The notes below the pieces were generated by a model. That model saw only the letters and a list, made by a program, of their open reading frames with translations, was not told the origin of the DNA and ran no database searches. Below are positions 16,659 through 22,034 of a DNA stretch of 22,034 bases, piece after piece. The stretch's first letter is position 1, and the number at the start of each line of letters is the position of its first letter. The translations under genes and the position numbers were made by a program. The stretch comes from a virus. The stretch is from positions 1 through 22,034 of IMG/VR virus record IMGVR_UViG_3300023180_000452; one strand, given 5' to 3'.

Positions 16659-18740
16659 ATGGCAGGCGAGAAGAGATATACAAGAATACCACCAGAGAGC
16701 ACTGGTGATCGTGTGTACATGATACACACTGCCGAGATTGAGTACAAGAATTTTAACTCGATTGTGGGCGGCAGCACTGACCATTCATGGCAGATTGGTC
16801 AGATGTACAATGTTGCAGGGTTTGGTGGTAACGGCATGATGCACGTTCACGGCGTATTTGATCGCGGTGACGGTACAGGCATCCTTGCGGTTCACTATAA
16901 TAAAACAGCTAAGTTTGAAAATTTAGAGCCTGCCGCAGACGCTATCATTTCTTATGAAGGCCAAAGCATTGCTCAAGTCACCCTCGCCTATGACGTATAC
17001 ATACCTGCCAACAATATCATGGGTTACGACAATCCAGAATACGGTATGGATGTTGACATCACAGGTTCGGCAAACGTTCGATTTGCAGAAGGTCTCCCTC
17101 AGTTAGACGCATGGGGTAAATTGCGTACATCGGGTGCTACTCATATCGGTGACTATGTATTTGGTCAAAAAGACGTTCTCGATGATAACTTCTCTCCGTC
17201 AGAATTAAATGGTGGCTCTGTCGTTTACGATAACGACAGAAACTCAGTCACAGTCAAAGTGCCAGGAGCTACTGATCCCGACCATGTAGCAAATGAAGGA
17301 TTTGCCTCTTGTTCATCTAACCTATACCACCACTATGTTGCGGGTAGTTCACATCTTTATATGGCCACTGCGCGATTAAATAACACAGGGGGTGCATCGG
17401 GTTGTGTAAGAAACTGGGGTTTGTTTGATGCTAGCAACGGTTTCATGTTCCGACTTGATCAAAACAACAATCTAAATGTTGTTATTCGAAGTTCCACTTC
17501 GGGCAGTAGAGTCGATACGGTAATCGCACAAAGTGATTGGAACGGTGATAAAGTCGACGGATCTGGTGATTCACAATCAACATTAGATTTATCAAAAGAT
17601 AACATTTACTGGATTGATATTCAGTGGCACGGTGCAGGTCGAGTACGATTTGGTACATACATCGACGGTGCTCGTGTTGTGATGCATTCATATTTTCATG
17701 GCAATAACTACGAAGTTGCTATGTCACAGACTGCTTCATTGCCCACGTGTTGGAGTGTAAAAGCAGTTACTGGTCCAACTGATGATACGTCTATCGAAAC
17801 ATGGTCTGCATCGGTATGGACTGAGACAACATTAGATCTTAATGAGAAAGGTAAGTCATCGACCTATGCAACACAACACGCAACTGTAACCGCAAATATT
17901 TCAGACGATTGGCAATACCTCTTTTCTATCACTCCAAAAGTAGAACTACCTAACGGAGAAGTAAACCACACACTCTATATGCCAACCTCTGTATCTGCGT
18001 ATGGTTTTGATGCTGGATTCGATGGTGGTACGGCTACTCCTGGGAAAGGTCTTGGTTTAGATGCAGTAATTGATCTCAAAGCAGAGATTAATTCTGTCGC
18101 TACTGGATTTGACTTTTCAGCAGTTCCCGGTACTTCCGTAGAGGTAGACTCTTCGGCTACATCTTATGAGAACGGCAAGATTCTACTTCAAGAAATGTTC
18201 GCTGGACGATACGAAACAGATACAACTGATACTTTTAATAACTGGCAATACGGTGCTGTTAAAAACTTTGCGGATGATGGCGGTACTATTGTCAATAACA
18301 TTCAGTCCGTAACAAATGCTTCTCCCGCTGTAATTACAGTTGCATCGGGAGAAAGAGTTGAAGTGCGTGATCCGATTGCGGCAGGTGCAGCAGAATTTCC
18401 ACTCAACATTGCAGAGTATGCATCAGACGTAGATGGAAACCAACAGTACGAAGTCTATGACGCACCCGCAGGTTGGGAATCGTTCGGCGGTACTTACTAC
18501 TATGTGAAACCTGTTGCGGCAAACCAGTTCGAAGTCTATAGTGATTATGACAGAGCGACCGATACGTTCTCAAATCCAGTTGATACTACAAGTCTTCCAG
18601 CATGGCCTGGCGGTAACGCATACATCAAAGGATTCAGAGGTTCACGAATCATCTGGTCTTTCTATGCTAAGACAAGAACCGCTTTACACAATAATGTGAA
18701 ACTGATGGTCACAGTAAACTGGAAAGAGATTATTCAGTAA
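16659..18740 (+). CDS. Large virion structural protein resembling cyanophage structural proteins
   Basis: This 693-residue protein has features I recall from large structural proteins of marine T4-like phages: LDAWGKLRTSGATHIGDYVFGQKD, VRNWGLFDASNGFMFRLDQ, RSSTSGSRVDTVIAQSDWNGD and NIYWIDIQWHGAGRVRFG. The region about 170-400 looks like a concanavalin/LamG-type beta sandwich, which would suit glycan binding. The C-terminal part is also beta-rich and ends LHNNVKLMVTVNWKEIIQ. AAGGA at 16647-16651 is seven bases before ATG. Codon use differs from the neighbours: CGN codons make up roughly half of Arg codons, while the tape measure gene uses almost only AGA. This suggests acquisition from another phage. 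A receptor-binding or side fibre role is likely but inferred. Confidence 0.82.
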   Translation: MAGEKRYTRIPPESTGDRVYMIHTAEIEYKNFNSIVGGSTDHSWQIGQMYNVAGFGGNGMMHVHGVFDRGDGTGILAVHYNKTAKFENLEPAADAIISYEGQSIAQVTLAYDVYIPANNIMGYDNPEYGMDVDITGSANVRFAEGLPQLDAWGKLRTSGATHIGDYVFGQKDVLDDNFSPSELNGGSVVYDNDRNSVTVKVPGATDPDHVANEGFASCSSNLYHHYVAGSSHLYMATARLNNTGGASGCVRNWGLFDASNGFMFRLDQNNNLNVVIRSSTSGSRVDTVIAQSDWNGDKVDGSGDSQSTLDLSKDNIYWIDIQWHGAGRVRFGTYIDGARVVMHSYFHGNNYEVAMSQTASLPTCWSVKAVTGPTDDTSIETWSASVWTETTLDLNEKGKSSTYATQHATVTANISDDWQYLFSITPKVELPNGEVNHTLYMPTSVSAYGFDAGFDGGTATPGKGLGLDAVIDLKAEINSVATGFDFSAVPGTSVEVDSSATSYENGKILLQEMFAGRYETDTTDTFNNWQYGAVKNFADDGGTIVNNIQSVTNASPAVITVASGERVEVRDPIAAGAAEFPLNIAEYASDVDGNQQYEVYDAPAGWESFGGTYYYVKPVAANQFEVYSDYDRATDTFSNPVDTTSLPAWPGGNAYIKGFRGSRIIWSFYAKTRTALHNNVKLMVTVNWKEIIQ

Positions 18741-19333
18741 TGCCCTCTATACATTTCAATTATGGTAACTATGCTTTATGGGAACTTTACCATAAAGTTA
18801 CTTTTGATGGATTGAATAAACATATATTAGTAAATTCTGATGTAACGGAATTAGATATAAAAGAAGATGTCTACTCTGCTTGGAAAGAATGGGTATCTTC
18901 TTTTAATGACAATGCAAAATGGGATCCAGCTATAAGAAGCACCGGCGGAGACCCAACAGTAGGCTCAAGCTTTTCGGGTGATATATACTTTCTTATAAAT
19001 GACTGGAAATTGCTTATAGATTTTACAAAAGTAAGAGTAACTGGAGTTCTTTTCTCAGATGATTTTGATACTGCTTATTATGCTTACGATCTTACTCCTC
19101 AATATGCGGTAGAAGTAAGCTCAATCGTAAACACAGTTTCAGAAGGTGTTTCGGCTTCCGCAGTTACTCCTATACTATTAGAACTGCAAAATAGAATTGG
19201 GGAAATGTGGCAAGTTGATGGACTTGACTCCTCAAATAACGTAACGATTACAGATGAGTCAATCACTGTAGGAAATATTACTGTAACAATCGGTCAACCA
19301 AACAGGGATACTACAACACTTAGCAGATCATGA
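18740..19333 (+). CDS. Phage structural protein, fibre/baseplate-associated, conserved in marine phages
   Basis: This 197-residue protein has two recognisable parts. Residues about 14-100 (KVTFDGLNKHILVNSDVTEL, DVYSAWKEWV, NDNAKWDPAIRSTGGDPTVG, IYFLINDWKL) match a pattern I recall from virion proteins of several marine and other siphophages. The C-terminal part (LQNRIGEMWQVDGLDSSNNV, then a beta strand pattern to TTTLSRS) matches the short 'GLD' domain often seen at the ends of such proteins. The start is coupled to the preceding gene by TAATG; the only upstream purine run (GGAAAGAGA, 18720-18729) is about 11 bases away. It ends with an ATGA overlap. It probably bridges fibre and virion; its precise position is unknown. 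Confidence 0.8.
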   Translation: MPSIHFNYGNYALWELYHKVTFDGLNKHILVNSDVTELDIKEDVYSAWKEWVSSFNDNAKWDPAIRSTGGDPTVGSSFSGDIYFLINDWKLLIDFTKVRVTGVLFSDDFDTAYYAYDLTPQYAVEVSSIVNTVSEGVSASAVTPILLELQNRIGEMWQVDGLDSSNNVTITDESITVGNITVTIGQPNRDTTTLSRS

Positions 19334-19518
19334 GTTTAGCATCAAGACTTTCCATAGCCACAAACGGATTCAGGGGTGGAAACAGTATTTTTGTTGATTC
19401 TGCGCTGAAGCTCTCTTTAGAGTATGAAGAAATAGAAGTGGACGTAGAGACTGTACAAGCTATAGGAGCTGATTTCGGCCCAGTAAAAGTAGATATTGAA
19501 ATTGAGGGTTGTTACTAA
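19330..19518 (+). CDS. Small protein of 62 residues, unknown function
   Basis: This protein starts SLASRLSIATNGFRGG and continues as a beta-strand-rich acidic stretch (LSLEYEEIEVDVETV, VKVDIEIEGCY). Similar short genes beginning MSLASR often follow the preceding gene type in phages, from memory. The ATG overlaps the previous stop (ATGA) and there is no good ribosome site, so expression depends on coupling. Its own stop overlaps the next ATG (TAATG). The alternating hydrophobic pattern of its end resembles the 28-residue micro-ORF at 21776. Its tight overlaps on both sides and conserved frame support a real gene. Confidence 0.7.
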   Translation: MSLASRLSIATNGFRGGNSIFVDSALKLSLEYEEIEVDVETVQAIGADFGPVKVDIEIEGCY

Positions 19519-20285
19519 TGGTTGCTAAGGTTTTTACATTTCCAGAACAAATTAGAGGTGACTCTTGGGACATTACAGTAACAATTGTAGACTCCTCTAA
19601 TAATGCGATTGACATTAGTGGAAATGAGTACATATTTACACTGAAGAGCGATATTGATACCTCAGATGTAGATGCCGACCTTCAATATGGCCCAGTGTCT
19701 CCAGGCTCTCCAGATGGATCAAACGGAATACTCAATTTTGTAATACCTGGAAATTTTACTAAAGACTTAGAAGGAAAAACTTATAAGTATGACTTGCAGG
19801 AAGTAACTTCGGCAAATAAAGTCTCAACAATACTTATAGGCAGCTTACGAGTTCGCAAAGATGTAACTATAACAGCTACGTATTCGGGAGTAACAGATGA
19901 AAGTTTTAGCTCTGCTGGGCTTGGGATCTATTCTGGCTCTACTACTACTACCTCTCCTACTGAATTATATTTAGGTGGAACTTCTGGAAGTACACTCAAT
20001 ATATCAGAAAATAGTGTGTTGTCTTTTACAGCTTTGGTAGTAGGAAAGGATATAGTAACAAATGAATCGTGCGCATTTGAATTCACGGGAGCTATAGAGC
20101 GAGACACAGGAAACACTACAGCAATAATTGGAACCGTAGGAAAAACAATACTCGGTCTAGAAAATGCGGCTTTCGATGCTAGTGTATTAGCTGGCACAAA
20201 TAAATTGCAAATTAATGTAACTGCGGCATCTGCTAACGAAACAAGATGGTCTGCAAGAGTAAATTACACGGAGGTTAGTTTCTAA
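19518..20285 (+). CDS. BppU-like N-terminal domain fused to a beta-rich fibre tip domain
   Basis: This is a 255-residue protein. ATG at 19518 is chosen over an in-frame TTG at 19509, because GAGGG at 19504-19508 has proper spacing only for the ATG and TAATG joins it to the previous gene. Residues about 10-125 repeat the pattern of the 14226-14585 protein: RGDSWDITVTI, DISGNEYIFTLKSDID, YKYDLQE, ILIGSLRVRKDVT. Residues about 135-255 form a second domain of a type I recall from fibre ends: LNISENSVLSFTALVVGKD, CAFEFTGAIERDTG, NKLQINVTAASANETRWSARVNYTEV. It probably binds the baseplate through the first domain and exposes the second. The 3' end carries GGAGG, which serves the next gene. Confidence 0.82.
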   Translation: MVAKVFTFPEQIRGDSWDITVTIVDSSNNAIDISGNEYIFTLKSDIDTSDVDADLQYGPVSPGSPDGSNGILNFVIPGNFTKDLEGKTYKYDLQEVTSANKVSTILIGSLRVRKDVTITATYSGVTDESFSSAGLGIYSGSTTTTSPTELYLGGTSGSTLNISENSVLSFTALVVGKDIVTNESCAFEFTGAIERDTGNTTAIIGTVGKTILGLENAAFDASVLAGTNKLQINVTAASANETRWSARVNYTEVSF

Positions 20286-20287
20286 TG
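20270..20287 (+). promoter_or_regulatory. Coupling junction: GGAGGT inside the gene end, then TTTCTAATG
   Basis: GGAGGT at 20270-20275 lies inside the last codons (Thr-Glu-Val) of the upstream gene, nine bases before the downstream ATG at 20285. Stop and start overlap as TAATG. The same layout recurs at 21762-21778, with the GGAGGT in a different codon frame, so the DNA motif rather than the protein seems to be kept. Confidence 0.8.
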
Positions 20288-20620
20288 GCTATAGAATTAG
20301 ACTATCAGAATCAAAAGATCACCGTAAATGGTACAGATATAATTGATATAAACGGAGTAATTCCAGCAAATGTTTCCATAGCACCAGTAGGAGCAATTAC
20401 TACAGATACTCTTGAAGATGCTTTGGCACAATTAGCGGATCAAATTTTTTATAGTGAAACAATACCTGCGAGCGACTATCTAAGAGAAGGTGCTCTTTGG
20501 TATAAGAACAGTACTTTGACTTTAGCTGTATATAGACAAGTGTCTCTCGGAGTTTTCGAATGGACACCTATCTCCACGGGTACTGATAATTCAGACTCAC
20601 TCGATGGAGGAGCCTTTTAA
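20285..20620 (+). CDS. Small fibre-associated protein with DGGAF C-terminus
   Basis: This 111-residue protein begins with a beta hairpin (AIELDYQNQKITVNGTDIIDING), then a helical segment (TTDTLEDALAQLADQIFY). It continues with EGALWYKNSTLTLAVYRQVSLGVFEW, a version of the GxLWYD...LYRW pattern also seen three times in the J-like protein. It ends DSDSLDGGAF-like (DSLDGGAF), and the next gene ends VDGGTF, so the two share a C-terminal signature. GGAGGT at 20270-20275 serves its start. After its stop, AAGGGG at 20619-20624 serves the next gene. It probably belongs to a fibre complex; the exact role is unknown. Confidence 0.75.
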   Translation: MAIELDYQNQKITVNGTDIIDINGVIPANVSIAPVGAITTDTLEDALAQLADQIFYSETIPASDYLREGALWYKNSTLTLAVYRQVSLGVFEWTPISTGTDNSDSLDGGAF

Positions 20621-20633
20621 GGGGAAATAAATT

Positions 20634-21776
20634 ATGGTACAGAAAATTAAGATAAAACGAAGTGATACTACCTCAGCTCCCTCTTCATTAGAAGAAGGGG
20701 AACTGGCGTATTCTTCGGCATCTGGTAGTAACAAGCTATACATAGGAAATCCTGGAAGTGGGTCTCCTGCGTCTGTTACTGTAATCGGCGGTAAAGCCTA
20801 TGTAGATTTGCTAGACCATACCCCAGGCACTTTGACTGCGAGTAGCGCTGTTCTTGTAGATGCTTCTGGTAAAATTGATGTATTCGATGTTGATAATGTA
20901 AATATTAACGGCAATACTGTAAGCTCTAGCGATACAAATGGAAACTTGAATCTTACTCCGAACGGGGCAGGTAATCTTGTACTTGATGGAGTAAACTGGC
21001 CTCAAGCTGACGGAGGCACTGGTCAGGTACTCAGTACGAATGGGGCGGGGCAGACTTCTTGGATTACTCCAGCATCTCAATCTTTTAATATTAGTGACGG
21101 TACTACTTCTCCAGAAGATGAGTTTACTCTTGGTAATACACTTAGTTTTCTTGGAACTGCGAATGAAATAGTAACCACAATCAGTAATGATACTATTACT
21201 TTCGCCCTACCAAACGATGTAACTATAGGTAATGATCTCACAGTTACAGGAGATTTGGTAGTAAACGGTACAACCACTACAGTAAACTCGACTACAGTGA
21301 GTATTGATGACCCGATTTTTACTCTCGGTTCTGTATCTCCAGTAGTAGACGATAACAAAGATAGAGGTATAGAGTTTAATTGGAACAATGGTTCGGCAGT
21401 AGTTGGATTTTTCGGGCATGACGATAGTACAGGTAAGTTTATCTATATTCCCGATGCAACAAATACTTCGGAAGTATTTAGCGGAACTACCGGTGTTATT
21501 CAAGCAGACTTTGAAGTTGTAAATACTTTTACTTTCGACAGTGTTGGACTTACAGCAGTAACTACAAGTGCTGAAGCTTTTGCAGATAACGATACTTCTC
21601 TCATGACTTCGGCAGCAATTGATGATCGAATTCTGAGTTATGGTTATGGCGTGGGCGATATCACCTCTGTGCAAATTACTAGCACAGATTCAAGCATAAG
21701 CGGTACTGGTACAGGCTCTACTGGAGCAATCTCGTTCGACCTTCAGGTAGCTACAGTGGACGGAGGTACTTTCTAA
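20634..21776 (+). CDS. Tail fibre protein with tropism-determinant-like N-terminus
   Basis: This is a 380-residue fibre-type protein. The N-terminus VQKIKIKRSDTTSAPSSLEEGELAYS...NKLYIGN is the short beta domain seen at the start of many phage fibres and of the Bordetella phage tropism determinant Mtd. It is followed by repeats with INGNTVSSSDTNGNLNLTPNGAGNLVLDGVNW and DGGTGQVLSTNGAGQTSW, then beta-strand repeats (IGNDLTVTGDLVVNGTTTTVNS) typical of a trimeric shaft. Near the end it has DRGIEFNWN and FGHDDSTGKF, like known fibre shaft repeats, and it terminates VATVDGGTF. No C-lectin fold or variable-repeat pattern is visible. It is expected to form a trimeric receptor-binding side fibre. AAGGGG at 20619-20624 is nine bases before ATG; the end overlaps the next ORF by TAATG. 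Confidence 0.85.
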   Translation: MVQKIKIKRSDTTSAPSSLEEGELAYSSASGSNKLYIGNPGSGSPASVTVIGGKAYVDLLDHTPGTLTASSAVLVDASGKIDVFDVDNVNINGNTVSSSDTNGNLNLTPNGAGNLVLDGVNWPQADGGTGQVLSTNGAGQTSWITPASQSFNISDGTTSPEDEFTLGNTLSFLGTANEIVTTISNDTITFALPNDVTIGNDLTVTGDLVVNGTTTTVNSTTVSIDDPIFTLGSVSPVVDDNKDRGIEFNWNNGSAVVGFFGHDDSTGKFIYIPDATNTSEVFSGTTGVIQADFEVVNTFTFDSVGLTAVTTSAEAFADNDTSLMTSAAIDDRILSYGYGVGDITSVQITSTDSSISGTGTGSTGAISFDLQVATVDGGTF

Positions 21777-21778
21777 TG
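21762..21778 (+). promoter_or_regulatory. Coupling junction: GGAGGT in the DGG codons, then TTTCTAATG
   Basis: GGAGGT (21762-21767) is encoded by the Gly-Gly codons of the terminal DGGTF and sits eight bases before the ATG of the 28-residue ORF, with a TAATG overlap. It makes translation of the tiny ORF plausible. Confidence 0.82.
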
Positions 21779-21862
21779 TCCACTACCTGTGTAACGGTAG
21801 TAAAAGATACAGTAAATGTAACAGTAAAACCACAAATAAGTATAAAAGTTGTTAAAAAATAA
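21776..21862 (+). CDS. 28-residue micro-ORF, beta-strand-rich, unknown function
   Basis: ATG at 21776 overlaps the stop of the fibre gene and TAA at 21860-21862 overlaps the next ATG, so it fills the gap between two fibre genes exactly. The product starts MSTTCVTVVKDTVNVTVKPQ and ends ISIKVVKK: alternating hydrophobic and polar residues, basic, with one Cys. A strong GGAGGT lies eight bases upstream. It could be a real microprotein or a translated spacer that couples the neighbours. The precise TAATG fit at both ends favours translation; function is unknown. Confidence 0.6.
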   Translation: MSTTCVTVVKDTVNVTVKPQISIKVVKK

Positions 21863-22034
21863 TGTCTAAAATACAATTTAAGAGAGGCTTAGAAGCTGAC
21901 CGTTTAAATCAATCTCCTGCATTTGTTCCAGATGCGGGAGAACCTATATGGGTTACTGATAAAAATACACTATATATTGGGGACGGCAGTACCGAGGGAG
22001 GTGTTCCTGTCTCAAAAGGTCTCGATGTTTTATA
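21862..22034 (+). CDS. Fibre protein with tropism-determinant-like N-terminus, cut by window edge
   Basis: Only the first 57 residues are visible. SKIQFKRGLEADRLNQSPAF, AGEPIWVTDKNTLYIGDGST and GGVPVSK match the N-terminal domain of phage tropism-determinant and fibre proteins (IQ.KRG...GE..W.TD...LYIGDG). This is a second gene of this class directly after the one at 20634, so the phage may carry several fibres with similar attachment domains. The start overlaps the micro-ORF stop (TAATG) and no strong ribosome site precedes it, so coupling is likely. The end lies beyond the window. Confidence 0.85.
   Translation, partial: MSKIQFKRGLEADRLNQSPAFVPDAGEPIWVTDKNTLYIGDGSTEGGVPVSKGLDVL

Noticed and set aside
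19509-19511. TTG start for the BppU-like fibre gene
   Set aside because: GAGGG at 19504-19508 would touch it, whereas ATG at 19518 has proper spacing and a TAATG overlap.
21207-21674. Antisense open frame of 155 codons over the fibre gene
   Set aside because: Composition mirrors the Thr/Val/Asp-rich sense gene, and no promoter or ribosome site was seen.
20634-22034. Diversity-generating retroelement suggested by tropism-determinant-like N-termini
   Set aside because: No reverse transcriptase, template repeat or C-lectin variable region is visible; this N-terminal domain is common in ordinary fibres. The partial gene could still hold one outside the window.

Overview
This window is the tail module of a tailed double-stranded DNA phage, most likely a marine siphovirus with a lambda-type flexible tail. 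All genes are on the + strand. They are packed tightly, mostly with TAATG or ATGA overlaps. The marine assignment rests on family resemblance: the IQTEFGG/SEYYKGG/GDFRGA leader of the 11.9 kb gene and several fibre-type proteins look like ones I associate with marine and cyanobacterial phages. The host cannot be read from the window. AGGAG-type ribosome sites and a consensus sigma-70-like promoter imply an ordinary bacterial host. No tRNA, CRISPR, integrase, transposase or lysis gene was seen.

Layout. Nt 3-2390 is the C-terminal part of the tape measure protein; its true start lies left of the window. Next come the tail-tip genes in lambda order: M (2390-2773), L (2770-3696) and K (3693-4385), then one 2511-residue polypeptide (4375-11910). 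That polypeptide carries a gpI-like N-terminus fused in frame to a gpJ-like central tail tip, and ends in an S74-type self-cleaving chaperone domain. K has both a JAMM metalloprotease motif and an NlpC/P60 catalytic triad. The gpI-like segment of its neighbour looks like a ubiquitin-like fold ending in Gly-Gly.

Downstream of J are accessory virion genes: a Calx-beta/Ig-like adhesin-type protein (11891-13189) and two paralogous small putative zinc-ribbon proteins (13198-14118). Then comes a cassette bounded by a perfect consensus promoter (TTGACA, 17 nt, TATAAT with extended TG) at 14144-14172 and a strong UUCG-tetraloop terminator at 16453-16486. It contains a BppU-like small protein and a 600-residue structural protein.

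The region after the terminator holds a 52-residue ORF, a 693-residue structural protein with shifted codon use, a chain of small to medium fibre/baseplate proteins, a 28-residue micro-ORF, and the start of a tropism-determinant-like fibre gene cut by the right edge. The last fibre genes are linked by recurring GGAGGT...TTTCTAATG or similar junctions, which suggests translational coupling.

How the parts work together (inference from lambda): the tape measure sets tail length; M, L, K and the I part build and mature the tip; J forms the tip and probably contacts the host; the downstream proteins form side fibres or baseplate attachments. The internal promoter and terminator should let the 14.2-16.4 kb genes be expressed at a different level from their neighbours.
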